From assembly GCF_000001735.4 (NCBI RefSeq), contig NC_003075.7, positions 7,999,001 to 8,063,000 of the forward strand: DNA of 64,000 nt, written 5' to 3'. This stretch comes from Arabidopsis thaliana (taxonomy: Eukaryota; Streptophyta; Magnoliopsida; Brassicales; Brassicaceae). The first letter of the stretch is position 1. The number at the start of each line of letters is the position of its first letter. Shown here one piece after another: positions 33,146-44,159 of this stretch. The notes below the pieces were generated by a model that was not told where the DNA came from, made no database searches, and worked only from the letters and a program-made list of their open reading frames with translations. The position numbers and the translations under genes are program-made.

Positions 33146-34718
33146 CTAATCGTTCCTTGACTCAGAGATGAAAAATCCAGGCATATCAAAATCGTACGTG
33201 AACTCCTCAACGTCAGCCTTTATCTCATCGATCTCCTTGTTGTTCACCAAACCCTTGTTGAAGTCCTTCATCACCTTACCGTACTGCTCCTGGATGTCCA
33301 ACGTGATTGTCACGGCACGGTGCAGGAACTCTCCTATCTTCTCAAAGTCCTTCTCCACCAATCCTCTCGATGTCATCGCCGGTGTACCTTCAAAATTTAT
33401 AGAGATTCAAACAATGAAATTCAGTTGGTCGTTGTTAAGAACAATTCACAACTCCCTCATACCGATTCTTACACCTCCGGGAGCAAGAAAACTAGTGTCT
33501 CCGAATACCGCATTCCTGTTCAAAGTAATGTAGCACAATTCACAAACCTTCTCAACCTTGTTACCTAGCAGAAGCAGAAACAGAATTTAACATCAGGAAA
33601 TTAGTTCAGTATAAAATATGGTCTCAAAGGTTAGTGATTATTCACTTACCGGTCAATCCAAGAGGGCGAAGATCCCAAAGAATAAGGTGGTTATCAGTTC
33701 CATCGGTTACAAGAGTATATCCCTTATTTATTAGGTAGCTTGCAAGGCAAGCAGCATTAGCTTTCACCTGTTTTGCATAAACTTTGAAGCTAGGAGCCAT
33801 AACCTGCTTCAACGCAACAGCTAGAGCACCAATCTTGTTATTGTGAGGACCACTTTGAAGCGCAGGGAATACCGCAGAGTTGATTTTTGCGTCGAAATCG
33901 TAGACTTCACCCTCGGGTTGGCCCTTCTTGGCTGGTTTTGGTCCCTTTCTATAAAAGATCATACCAGCCCTTGGACCTCTCAAGCTCTTGTGAGTTGACG
34001 TTGTCACAACGTCACAGTACTCGAACGGGTCTGCGGCTTCCTGAGCAGCAACGAGGGCACTGTTATGAGCCATATCACAGAGCAAAAAAGCTCCAACCTT
34101 GTCGGCGACAGCCCTGAATCTCGCGTAATCCCATTCCCTAGGGTAAGAAGTGCCTCCACAGATAATTAACTTAGGCCTAAAATCCATAGCTTTCTCCTCA
34201 AGTTTGTCGTAATCAATGTAACCAGTCTTGGAATCCACCTTGTAGGGAAGGTTTTCAAAGTAGATCGAGGTCGCGGAGATGTTCTTCCCACCAGAGCTAT
34301 AGTAACCATGCGTTATATGACCACCTGATGGCAAATCAAGCCCCATGATACGATCATGAGGCTGGAGCAAGGCGGTGTAGGCTGCGAAATTCGCAGGGGA
34401 ACCAGAGTAAGGCTGAACGTTAACGCCCCATTTCTCTGGATTGCAATGGAAGGCTTCGAGAGAGCGTGAGCGGCAGAGACTCTCTATCTCATCGATGAAC
34501 TCGGTACCTCCGTAGTAACGATTACCAGGCATACCTTCCGAGTATTTGTTGGTTAAGCAACTTCCGAGAGCTTCCATGACGGCCACGGAAGTGAAATTCT
34601 CGGCTGCTATGAGTTCGATTCCTCGACATTGACGATGTTTCTCCTTCTCGATTAGGTCGTAGATCTCCGGATCGACGAAGTCAAGATGCGTGTTTCCCCA
34701 AGAATAGACTGGTTCCAT
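33146..34718 (-). CDS. SHM5: Serine hydroxymethyltransferase 5 (cytosolic type)
   Basis: Three exons, 33650-34718, 33463-33564 and 33146-33387, give 470 aa without a targeting peptide ([19 protein letters not shown]). SHMT interconverts serine and glycine with tetrahydrofolate. The PLP-binding lysine is kept in [14 protein letters not shown] (Lys244). Compared with SHM4, [11 protein letters not shown] reads [11 protein letters not shown], and the [10 protein letters not shown] segment reads [10 protein letters not shown] (Ser289, Asn294). These are changes in otherwise strongly conserved SHMT signatures, so activity may be reduced. The first SHM4 intron is absent here, while introns 2 and 3 are at identical places. 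Flanking sequence is also shared with SHM4, so the two arose by segmental duplication. Length matches AT4G13890 (also EDA36/EDA37). Confidence 0.92.
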
Positions 34719-35497
34719 CTCTAAGATTGTTGGAAGGATAGAGAGACTTTTGGCGGGTCTTTATATAATGTGTGTACCCACAAAACTAACCATTTGACTT
34801 TTCTGAATTTTTAGAATTAAGTATGACTTTTTGATGCCTTTAGCAAGTTATTCCAAGTCAAGTCTGTCTTTTAAACAGAGCAAAAGACATAAACATTTTT
34901 GTACTCCAATGTGTTCACCTAGGAAACTAATTTAGTATTGCCATGACAACTAATAGTCATGACAATTTTATTCTTAATTGCAATTTGCAAGATATATATA
35001 GCAATTGCCCTTAAGATATACCTTAACGCAAACATTATTCATTTTTAAGATAACCATATGCACTAATAGATAACGTGTTGTATTCCTTTTTCCCCATACT
35101 TCATAACTCTTTAATCATTCTCTGCTTGTTTTAGTTCAGACGTTTCCCTCATACAGAGTGGCATGTCTTAGTTACAAGACACAATTTATACTGATTTTGT
35201 ATGATTGATAATTCTTTAACTATCTTTGATACATTACTCTACCATTTTCGTATGATTATTGTCTTCGTTAAAAGGTTGAGTATTTAATAGAAACGGCATA
35301 TTTATAATTTATGTATGCTTAGTCAGAACCACGTCTATGGGACTTGAATATGCTATGTTCTCATGATAAGAGATTTTTATATTGAGCAATCTTCCTTTGA
35401 TCAGAAAATATATTAAGATCCATTCTCACTCCATCTTTATGTGTCAAATTAAGCTTGAAATCAATCAATCTAAATCTGTCTGTTTAGGATTCACGTT
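34719..35497. other. Intergenic region upstream of SHM5
   Basis: About 780 bases holding the SHM5 promoter side. It contains a TATATAA-like run near 34760 on the plus strand (usable in reverse for SHM5). Nothing else is recognisable. Confidence 0.5.
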
Positions 35498-36005
35498 ACG
35501 TGGCTAACAAGTTTTACGTAGGATTTATTTCTTTTATGAGATCTTGATTTTGAAAATTTGCTGAAGCGGTTACGATATGCAGCAACCGATAGTTATGCTT
35601 TTATAGCATCTTTACCACTTTTTACGTGCTCACAAGGTAACGTTTGGTATATTTGACTGCTTCAGATCTCTACGGACGATTGCTTGAGTATAGCCTTTGG
35701 ATTAGTCACCAAAAGAAATTATGTTGTTCAGTGTGGTTTAAGTTTCTCATTAAAGAAAAGAGTTTTTTTTTTTTTTTTTTGTGCAGCAATCGTGATTAGA
35801 GACAAAGACACAGGAAGGTCCAGAGGTTTTGGATTAGTCACCTTCTCCAGTGAATCTGAAGCCTAATCTTTCATAACAGAGATGAATGATCAGGTTTATA
35901 TGACTCCATTTGTGGTAGTTGTTCTGTTTATATGATGATGGCTTTGGTTTTGAGTTTTCAGATGATGGATGGTCGTAAAACTGAAAGTGAAATCTTGCTG
36001 TACAG
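35498..36005 (+). pseudogene. Decayed copy of the small RRM gene
   Basis: All parts of the 23.6-24.2 kb RRM gene can be traced in order. An exon 1 relic near 35498-35525 reads ACGTGGCTAACAAGTTTTAC, with the start ATG changed to ACG. An exon 2 remnant begins after TTCAGATCTCT near 35667. Exon 3 after GTGCAGCAATCG (35780 on) still encodes DKDTGRSRGFGLVTFSSESEA followed by a stop. Exon 4 follows TTTTCAG near 35960. Exon 2 is mostly missing. Clearly non-functional. Confidence 0.75.
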
Positions 36006-36074
36006 AAACATACAATGTAGCATTTGAAAGTGAATTGCATCATTTAATACCATTACACAGACTTTCTCTTGATG

Positions 36075-36330
36075 TCATTATAGTCTACTCTAACCTTTAA
36101 CCTTCCTTATAAGCAAGGGACGGTATCAGCATATGTAGCAATGCTTCTCAATTAGATTCTTACTCACCAAAGACTAGCTTAGGGCAGCCAGTTCCACGTA
36201 AAAAATGGGGTTTGTTTGTTTCTATTCAAGCTTTTAAAAGAGGAATAGAACCAAGATTCTAAAACAATAAAACATGTTCCGATATTTCTAGGAAGAGCGG
36301 AAAATGATCAATCCAAAGGGATTGAGTGAT
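36075..36330 (-). pseudogene. Old WEX relic (exon 6 to intron 4)
   Basis: Carries degenerate WEX 3' sequence: AACCTTTAACCTTCC, a TTCTTACTCACCAAAGA segment, and TATTTCTAGGAAGAGCGGAA, which matches WEX intron 4. The same old variant, with CAGCCAGTTCCACGTAAAAA, recurs at 44160-44400, so these two relics derive from one older WEX-like copy distinct from the young copies. Confidence 0.6.
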
Positions 36331-36710
36331 TAACCCCCACCGTACGGTCGAGATATTGCGTTTGTGGTTTTGAATAATCAAAGGAATCTTCAGCAATTAT
36401 TAACCCACACCACACGGCTGGAAGAATTGGCGTTTGTGGAAATTATATAGTTTTTGTGGAGAAATACCTCATATTGCTGTCTTCAAAGGAGACGTGTAAG
36501 ACAAGCTTTAATCTCCTCCACAAATGTAATTAAGAGTCACTCCAATCATATAGAGTCAGGTACTCGATTTTCTGTGGAAGCAACTAGTCTTCACAGGAGA
36601 CTTTTTAAGTCAAGCTTTAATGGTTTCCCACAAATTTTATATGAGACAATCCAATCATCAAATCGTTTCACGTACAGAAAAACAGAAACAAAACAAATCA
36701 AACAAAAAAT
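36331..36710 (+). promoter_or_regulatory. RLP49 promoter with shared box and W-box core
   Basis: Two related upstream segments (near 36330-36385 and 36400-36445) carry ATTAACCC-CACCG/ACACGG followed by GCGTTTGTGG. Closer in are ATTTTCTGTGGAAGC at 36567-36581 and AGTCAA at 36608-36613, the latter 103 bases before the start codon. The AAGTCAAGCTTTAA stretch is shared with RLP50. Confidence 0.55.
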
Positions 36711-39245
36711 ATGATGTATTCTTGTAGAGAGAGGAGGATGATAACAGTAAAATGGAGCTTGTGTTTAATCTTCTGCCTTTCAAACTCAATACTTGTTTTT
36801 GCTAAACACTTGTGTCTTCCAGACCAGAGGGATTCTCTTTGGGGGTTCAAGAACGAATTCCATGTCCCAAGCGAGAAGTGGAGGAACAACACTGATTGCT
36901 GTTCTTGGGATGGTGTTTCTTGTGATCCTAAGACGGGCAATGTCGTTGGGTTAGATCTAGCGGGCAGTGATCTCAATGGCCCTTTGAGATCTAATAGCAG
37001 CCTGTTTAGACTACAACATCTTCAGAAGCTGTATCTTGGTTGTAATACTTCATTCGGAAGTCTTTCTTATAATGATGGTTTGAAGGGTGGTGAGCTACTG
37101 GATTCCATCGGCAACCTCAAATATTTGAAGGTTTTGAGTCTTCGTGGTTGCAATCTCTTTGGAAAGATTCCTTCTTCACTCGGAAATCTTTCTTATCTCA
37201 CTCATCTTGATCTTTCTTTTAATGATTTCACCGGTGTGATACCAGATTCGATGGGCAATCTCAACTATTTGAGGGTTTTGAATCTTGGTAAATGCAATTT
37301 CTATGGAAAGGTTCCTTCTTCACTCGGAAATCTTTCTTATCTCGCTCAACTTGATCTTTCCTATAATGATTTCACCCGTGAAGGACCAGATTCAATGGGG
37401 AACCTTAACCGACTAACCGATATGCTTCTCAAGTTGAACTCGCTCACCGATATCGACCTTGGTTCTAACCAGTTGAAAGGTATGCTCCCATCTAACATGA
37501 GTAGCCTCTCCAAACTGGAGTATTTTTATATTGGTGGAAATTCATTTTCTGGATCCATTCCCTCTTCTCTCTTCATGATCCCTTCGTTGGTTGAACTTGA
37601 CCTGCAAAGAAACCACTTCAGCGCTCTTGAGATTGGGAATATCTCTTCACAATCTAAACTTCAAGTATTAATTCTTGGAGGAAATAATTTCAATCCGGAC
37701 ATTGTTGATTTGAGTATTTTCTCACCTCTCTTGTCACTTGGTTATTTGGATGTTTCAGGGATTAATTTGAAGATCAGTTCACCCGTCAGTCTTCCCTCAC
37801 CCATAGAATACTTGGTTTTATCGTCGTGTAATATTTCCGAGTTTCCCAAATTTCTACGTAACCAAACCAAGTTGTATTCTTTAGACATCTCTGCCAATCA
37901 AATTGAAGGCCAAGTACCGGAGTGGTTATGGAGTCTGCCAGAGTTGCAGTCTATTAACATCTCTCATAATTCTTTCAATGGTTTCGAAGGACCAGCAGAT
38001 GTTATTCAAGGAGGTGGAGAACTATATATGCTTGACATAAGTTCAAACATATTCCAGGATCCATTTCCTTTGTTACCAGTAGACTCTATGAATTTCTTGT
38101 TCAGCTCCAATAATCGATTTTCGGGAGAGATTCCTAAAACAATATGCGAATTGGATAATCTTGTGATGCTTGTTTTGTCAAACAACAACTTCAGCGGTTC
38201 TATTCCTCGGTGTTTTGAGAATTTACATCTTTATGTCTTGCATCTTCGGAATAACAACCTCTCTGGTATTTTTCCAGAGGAAGCTATCAGTGATCGCTTG
38301 CAATCACTTGATGTTGGTCACAATCTTTTCTCAGGAGAACTTCCCAAATCATTGATCAACTGCAGTGCACTCGAGTTTCTATACGTGGAAGATAACCGAA
38401 TCAGTGACACGTTTCCATCCTGGTTGGAATTGTTGCCCAATTTTCAGATTCTTGTCCTTCGTTCTAACGAGTTCTATGGGCCAATATTTTCTCCTGGAGA
38501 TTCTTTGAGTTTCCCCAGGTTGCGAATCTTTGATATTTCGGAAAATCGCTTCACTGGAGTCTTGCCATCAGATTACTTTGCGCCTTGGAGTGCAATGTCG
38601 TCAGTCGTGGATAGAATAATTCAGCATTTTTTCCAGGGATACTATCATAACTCTGTGGTTCTGACGAACAAAGGATTAAATATGGAGCTGGTTGGGAGTG
38701 GTTTCACAATCTACAAAACCATTGATGTCTCCGGAAACAGACTCGAAGGAGACATCCCCGAGTCCATCAGTCTTCTCAAGGAACTGATTGTGCTCAACAT
38801 GTCAAACAACGCTTTCACAGGCCATATTCCACCATCTCTATCAAACTTGAGCAATCTCCAATCATTGGATCTATCTCAAAACAGATTATCCGGCAGTATC
38901 CCAGGAGAGCTCGGGGAACTCACATTTCTAGCGCGGATGAACTTCTCTTACAACAGGCTTGAAGGTCCAATACCACAAACCACTCAGATTCAAACCCAGG
39001 ATAGTTCTTCTTTCACAGAGAATCCTGGACTCTGTGGTCTTCCTCTAAAAAAAAACTGCGGCGGAAAAGAAGAAGCAACAAAGCAAGAGCAAGATGAGGA
39101 AAAGGAAGAAGAAGAACAAGTATTTAGCTGGATCGCAGCTGCAATAGGCTACGTACCTGGTGTTGTGTGTGGACTCACCATCGGCCACATTCTGGTTTCA
39201 CACAAACGTGACTGGTTCATGAGAATTGTTTCCCTCTTTACTTAA
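36711..39245 (+). CDS. RLP49: Receptor-like protein, intact (RLP49-type)
   Basis: Intron-free, 844 aa. Signal peptide ([16 protein letters not shown]), cap [12 protein letters not shown], a long LRR array with one or two more repeats than RLP47 in the N-terminal part ([20 protein letters not shown]), an island around [14 protein letters not shown], more LRRs, cap [15 protein letters not shown], Glu-rich stretch, helix [16 protein letters not shown] and tail [14 protein letters not shown]. The whole frame is open. The C-terminal end and 3' flank match RLP47, while the island matches RLP48 and the relic downstream, so the gene looks like a conversion mosaic. The symbol is inferred from order (AT4G13900 region); reference annotations may treat that locus differently. 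Confidence 0.82.
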   Translation: MMYSCRERRMITVKWSLCLIFCLSNSILVFAKHLCLPDQRDSLWGFKNEFHVPSEKWRNNTDCCSWDGVSCDPKTGNVVGLDLAGSDLNGPLRSNSSLFRLQHLQKLYLGCNTSFGSLSYNDGLKGGELLDSIGNLKYLKVLSLRGCNLFGKIPSSLGNLSYLTHLDLSFNDFTGVIPDSMGNLNYLRVLNLGKCNFYGKVPSSLGNLSYLAQLDLSYNDFTREGPDSMGNLNRLTDMLLKLNSLTDIDLGSNQLKGMLPSNMSSLSKLEYFYIGGNSFSGSIPSSLFMIPSLVELDLQRNHFSALEIGNISSQSKLQVLILGGNNFNPDIVDLSIFSPLLSLGYLDVSGINLKISSPVSLPSPIEYLVLSSCNISEFPKFLRNQTKLYSLDISANQIEGQVPEWLWSLPELQSINISHNSFNGFEGPADVIQGGGELYMLDISSNIFQDPFPLLPVDSMNFLFSSNNRFSGEIPKTICELDNLVMLVLSNNNFSGSIPRCFENLHLYVLHLRNNNLSGIFPEEAISDRLQSLDVGHNLFSGELPKSLINCSALEFLYVEDNRISDTFPSWLELLPNFQILVLRSNEFYGPIFSPGDSLSFPRLRIFDISENRFTGVLPSDYFAPWSAMSSVVDRIIQHFFQGYYHNSVVLTNKGLNMELVGSGFTIYKTIDVSGNRLEGDIPESISLLKELIVLNMSNNAFTGHIPPSLSNLSNLQSLDLSQNRLSGSIPGELGELTFLARMNFSYNRLEGPIPQTTQIQTQDSSSFTENPGLCGLPLKKNCGGKEEATKQEQDEEKEEEEQVFSWIAAAIGYVPGVVCGLTIGHILVSHKRDWFMRIVSLFT

Positions 39246-40021
39246 GTAAGCATTCAATAAACTTTCTCAAGACTTGTTTGAAAATCATATTATCAATCTA
39301 CATTCTACACTTATTTGAAAGATAAAATATCTCCTTGTCCTTTTAAATTAATGTTCTAATATCGTCGTAACGAATTTGGTCTGCAACGTTTTATATGTAG
39401 AAACAAAAACTGTATAATAGTTATAGCATGAAACTTTGATTAAGAATTAGTAGTGGTTACAGAGGATTGTTGTATTACAGAGGATTAATTTTATGAACAA
39501 AACAAAAAGAAACCAATACAGTAGAACCGAAACGGTCTAAATTTAAATGTTTGTGTATATGTGTAACTCTAATGTTTTGAGTTGTATTATAAGTGTGTTA
39601 TGCATTCGAGTTAGTTCTATTAGTTTCCTATAATTTCGTTACAATACTACTGTATCTCTCTGTCCTCTTCTCTTCTTTGCTTTCATTTTTTTTTCAGATT
39701 CAGTTCCATCATCACAACAAAGAACCCTAAATCAATTTCACATTACGTTTCATCACCAAGAAAAAAAAACGGAAAAAAATCATTTATTACGTCTTCTACA
39801 TTTCTTGATTTTGTTTTGGTGTACAAAAATGGAAGAGATGAAAAAGGTTTGATACGATTCGAATATTCTATTGCTACTTCTCTAGCTTCCAGATATTTTC
39901 TTCTTTTTGATTTTGTTTCATTTACTGGTGATTTGATTTTATTATTGTGGACAAGGTAACGTATAAAAAGTGAAATTTTTGTGGGTCTTTTTCTTTTGAT
40001 TCGCTAATCTTTTGAGAAACA
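39246..40021. repeat. Inverted copy of 5278-6061 (RLP47 3' flank and NIPA leader)
   Basis: This block is the reverse complement of 5278-6061, with small indels. It starts as the 3' flank of RLP49, runs through the NIPA promoter area (CATTCGAGTTAGTTCTATTA), the leader (TTCCATCATCACAACAAAGA) and the leader splice donor GGACAAG|GTAACG at 39955/39956, and stops in the leader intron. The junction with the RLP relic shows a 4-base overlap, AACA, at 40018-40021. The copied promoter points toward the relic. Confidence 0.88.
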
Positions 40022-42320
40022 TGAGTAGCCTTTCCAAACTGGAGGCTTTTGATATAGATGGAAATTCATTTTCTGGAACTATTCCCTCTTCTCTCTTCAT
40101 GATCCCTTCGTTGGACAGACTTAACCTGGGAAGAAACCACTTCAGCGGTCCACTTGAGATTGGGAATATATCTTCACAATCTAATCTTCAAATTTTATAC
40201 ATTGGAGAAAACAATTTCGATGGACCAATCCCAAGATCTATATCGAAGCTAGTCGGGCTCTCAGAACTTAGCCTTTCTTTCTGGAACACAAGGAGGAGCA
40301 TCGTTGATTTCAGCATCTTCTTGCATCTCAAGTCACTAGAGTCACTTGACCTCTCCTATCTGAATACAAGAAGCATGGTTGAGTTCAGTCTTTTCTCACC
40401 TCTCATGTCACTTGGTTATTTGGATCTTTCGGGGATTAGTTTGAAGTTCAGTTCAACTCTCCATCTTCCCTCCTCACTCATAGAATACTTGATTTTAACG
40501 TCCTGCAATATTTCCGAGTTTCCCACGTTTCTACAAAACCAAACCAGTTTGGAGTATTTAGACATCTCTGCCAATCAAATTGAAGGCCAGGTACCAGAGT
40601 GGTTATGGAGACTACCAGAGTTGGGGTTTGTAAACATTTCTCAGAATTTCTTCAGTGGAGAAGTACCTATGTTACCAAAGTCTATCATTCATTTTATAGG
40701 CTCTGATAATCAGTTTTCAGGAGAGATTCCTAGAGCAATATGCGAATTGGATAGTCTTGATATACTTGTTTTATCCAACAACAACTTCAGCGGTTCTATT
40801 CCAAGGTGTTTTGGGAATTTACCACTTTCTGTCTTGCATCTTTGGAATAACAGCCTCTCTGGTATATTTCCAGAGGAATCTATCAGTGCTAGCTTAAGAT
40901 CACTTGATGTTGGTCACAATTGGCTATTGTGGATGTCGGATTCGGCCCATTTCGGCCCAATCCGCATTCAATGGGCTTCGAGGTGAATTGGGCCCAATTC
41001 ATAGCCCAGCGTAAGCTTGGCCGTTTAAAGAACGATCCGACATTAATACAGAAACGGAAGGATCACGACTTAAACAGCGCATTAAAGTCCCGAGTTGAAG
41101 ATTCGTAACGAACGACATTAATAACGCGAGATCCGCGGCGTGAAGTCAGCGAGTAATTTAATACGTTTGATCCGATGTATTGAGTATAAATACGAGTCGA
41201 TGACATTTGTAAAGGGGACGAAAAAGAATACACTAATACTATACACAAAATTCAAAAACACTCATTCCTCTTTTCGATTCGATCATTGTTTGTTTAACAA
41301 GACTAAAGATCCCCGTAAAAACAACCACAAGATTCTAATTGCGGATTCCGACATCCACAGCTATCAGGACAACTTCCCAAGTCTCTGATCAAATGCACTG
41401 ACCTCGAGTTTCTGAACGTGGAAGATAACAGAATCAATGACAAATTTCCATTTTGGTTGAGATCGTTGTCCAATCTACAGATTCTTGTCCTTCGTTCTAA
41501 TGAGTTCTATGGGCCAATATTTTCTCCTGGAGATTCTTTGAGTTTCCCCAAGTTGCGAATCTTTGATATTTCGGAAAATCGCTTCACTGGAGTCTTGCCA
41601 TCAGATTACTTTGTTGGTTGGAGTGCAATGTTATCGGTCGTAAGCATTTATGATAGTACACGTGGGTATGCGGTTCTAGGAGCTATCCGAGAAGCCTACC
41701 ATAAATCTGTGGTTCTGACGAACAAAGGATTAAATATGGAGCTGGTTGGGAGTGGTTTCACAATCTACAAAACCATTGATGTCTCCGGAAACAGACTCGA
41801 AGGAGATATTCCAGAATCGATTGGTATACTCAAGGAACTGATTGTGCTCAACATGTCAAACAACGCTTTCACAGGCCATATTCCACCATCTCTATCAAAC
41901 TTGAGCAATCTCCAATCATTGGATCTATCTCAAAACAGATTATCCGGCAGTATCCCAGGAGAGCTCGGGGAACTCACATTTCTAGCGCGGATGAACTTCT
42001 CTTACAACAGGCTTGAAGGTCCAATACCACAAACCACTCAGATTCAAACCCAGGATAGTTCTTCATTTACAGGGAATCCCAGTCTATGTGGTGCTCCTCT
42101 CGAAGAACCCTGCGGCCGAGAAGAAGATGAAGAAGCAACGAAGCAAGAACAAGATGAAGACAAGGAAGAGGAAGATCAAGTATTTAGCTGGATAGCAGCT
42201 GAAATAGGCTATGTACCTGGTTTGTTTTGTGGACTCGCCATCGGCCACATTCTCACTTCATATAAACTTGACTGGTTCATGAGAATCTTTTCCTGCTTTT
42301 CTTCTCCGCTGATAAAATGA
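40021..42320 (+). pseudogene. Headless RLP gene, interrupted by a solo LTR
   Basis: RLP sequence lies in two blocks, 40021-40927 and 41365-42320, on either side of an LTR. The first block starts in the middle of an N-terminal LRR ([19 protein letters not shown]), so the signal peptide, cap and first repeats are missing, replaced by the inverted NIPA-leader block. The second holds the later LRRs, island ([13 protein letters not shown]), cap NPSLCGAPLEEPCG, Glu-rich stretch, membrane helix and tail [15 protein letters not shown]. Each block is open throughout, so both events are recent relative to gene decay. Any protein from the first block would be a cytosolic LRR fragment. Confidence 0.85.
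40928..41359. mobile_element. Solo LTR of an LTR retrotransposon, 5-bp target duplication
   Basis: A 432-bp element begins TGTGGATGTCGGATTC and ends GATTCCGACATCCACA, so it has TG...CA ends within a longer inverted terminus. It is flanked by the direct repeat GCTAT at 40923-40927 and 41360-41364. It contains a TATAAATA-like promoter near 41185 and carries no internal coding region, as expected for a solo LTR left by LTR-LTR recombination. Copia or Gypsy membership is not settled. Sharp ends, a perfect target duplication and an uneroded host frame on both sides suggest a young insertion. Confidence 0.88.
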
Positions 42321-42599
42321 TCAATAATAAGTGTCTCCTACTTTTCTCATTACCTATATCTATTGTGTCGCTGAAACCTTCAAGATCTTGTTTCTATTAT
42401 ATATACTCCTTATTTTCCTTCTAGTATCTACCACCTCATCTTCCATCTCTTGAGAGATATTCTTACGTACTCTACGCTTATTAGGCTCCATTTATGGTAA
42501 CTATTCGGTCTATGTGGTTAAAACTTATGATTGCTTTGCTTTTGACTGAGGCTGACTGGCTGAGACTCTGAGAGTTAGTCATACTATACTTAGTAGTCA
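42321..42599. other. 3' flank of the RLP relic
   Basis: It begins with AATAATAAGTGTCT, as after RLP50, and includes CTATTGTGTCGCTGAA, which is also present in the RLP50 3' flank. No gene is seen. Confidence 0.5.
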
Positions 42600-43775
42600 T
42601 GTCAGAAAATATTCCTCTGGTGTGGCGAACCTAAAGTCGAAAACATCTCTATTCAAAAGTCGAAAACATTCTACACTAGTGCTTTAATGTGTTTTCAGTT
42701 TCAGTTTTTTTGTTTCCTTGTTGTGATCTAAGTCCTTTCTTTCAAGTGTTTTGTTCCTGATTTGCTTTGATTCGAGCCTCTTGTGTGGAGAAGTTTCCTC
42801 TATTTATCAGTGTATTGTGCTTTGTGTTTCTAAGATTTGTTCATGAAAGAGTTTGAAAAGAGTTTTCTCAAGTCTTTTACATCGGTATTCCAAGTTTAAA
42901 TCAACGTACTAAGAAGAGCTTACCATGGAGCCCATTAGGTTCCACAGAGACTTATAAGCCGAGAGTGAGTACTGATTAAATGGACTAGCAATAGCAACTA
43001 GATACAATGTTCATATCTATTTTGCAAATCCTCTAAGAGATGCATCTAGTATACTAGATTTATATCATCATTTTAATTACTAACTCTTGGGGTTATAGGC
43101 TAATCTCTAAGCTTCCTCCTTCACGTTATTAGCCACTGACAGCATCAGAAAGGTTCTCTAGAACTCTAGAACCTAAGCAAATGTCACAATGCTCTCGATT
43201 ATCTTATTACTCACCAAAGATAAGCTCCAGTTTTTTGAACTAGTTAAATGTATTATAATTAGAACGATGTGAGACTTTTGCTTCAAGGTCGTTGAGTGTG
43301 AGAAATGGTTTTCTTTGATGTTACCTGGTAAAGATGCCATGAAGCATAAGCATCCGTTGTTGTTTATGCTCCTTTGACCTCCCAATTCAAGCCTAATTCT
43401 GTTTGGCTTCAGGAGCTGCAAAGTAACAGTTTTTAAAGCGAAATATAACCACATTCCCAAAGTTCTAAATAGAAAGAAAAAAACAAGCTTTGAAATCAAC
43501 AAGATAAGGTGGATAATGGGTACCTCTTTGCAATCAAGTGTCTCAGTTAGCGAGGCACGGCCCCATTTTTCTGAATCAAGGTTTTTGTGGGCTAAACGTA
43601 AAAGATCTTCGACATCTTTGATGGATACACCATTGTCATGGAAAAGCTTAACAAAGTCACAGTCAATTCAAACACCACATATAAGAACTAAGTTAAGTAT
43701 GAGCATATCCATACTTAACTACAGAATAATATTGTCCAACATGAACTTTGATCACTTCAAAACCTTAACAAGTCA
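42600..43775 (-). pseudogene. RRM 3' flank plus WEX 3' copy (exons 6 to 3)
   Basis: 42600-42790 resembles the 3' flank of the small RRM gene (TTTCTTTCAAGTGTTTTGTT, then CTGATTTGCTTTGATTCGAG). From about 42900 comes a WEX copy on the minus strand: exon 6 (near 43128-43165), exon 5 (near 43325-43420, with internal losses), exon 4 (near 43524-43675) and the start of exon 3 near 43765. It is more diverged than the 29.7 kb copy. WEX sequence from exon 3 onward resumes at 47636, on the far side of RLP50. Confidence 0.78.
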
Positions 43776-43834
43776 ATAGTCAATGTATAGATTTCTTAGC
43801 TACAGAATCAGTAGCTAAGTATGGATATGCTCAT
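43697..43834. repeat. Fold-back inverted repeat inside the WEX relic
   Basis: GAGCATATCCATACTTA near 43697-43714 is matched in reverse by TAAGTATGGATATGCTC near 43817-43834, with about 100 bases between. The WEX intron 3/exon 3 remnant lies in the loop. It may be a small fold-back insertion or a templated repair scar. Confidence 0.65.
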
Positions 43835-44159
43835 ATACTAGGTTGTTGTATCAGAATTGTAAAATTTCTTGGCCTGGTTTATAAAGTGGTATGTGTTTAA
43901 AAGAAAAATAAAAGAAGTAAAATGTTATATTCAAGATTCATGGGGCACATTGTGACCAGTAAAGGACTCGATAAACTCAACAATTTTGAGGGCTTTGGGT
44001 GTGGTCAACCGAGTGAAACTGTGCAAGGAAGCACGCTCATGCAACTTGAAGTTTTAATGTATGTCTTGTTCGTTTTGTAATTTTAAATCTCTGTTGGCTG
44101 CGGTGTGGTGTGTCTCCGTTTAGATGCAGTTTTGGTTCCGGTGTGTCATGATGTAGTGC
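43835..44159. other. Short spacer, no gene seen
   Basis: No exon or element recognised. It contains GCGGTGTGGTGTGTCTCCG near 44100, similar in wording to the CACACCACACGG promoter segments of the RLPs. Confidence 0.4.

Noticed and set aside
40928-41359. MITE or DNA transposon because of the inverted terminus
   Set aside because: TG...CA ends, 5-bp target duplication, 432-bp length and an internal TATA box fit a solo LTR better.
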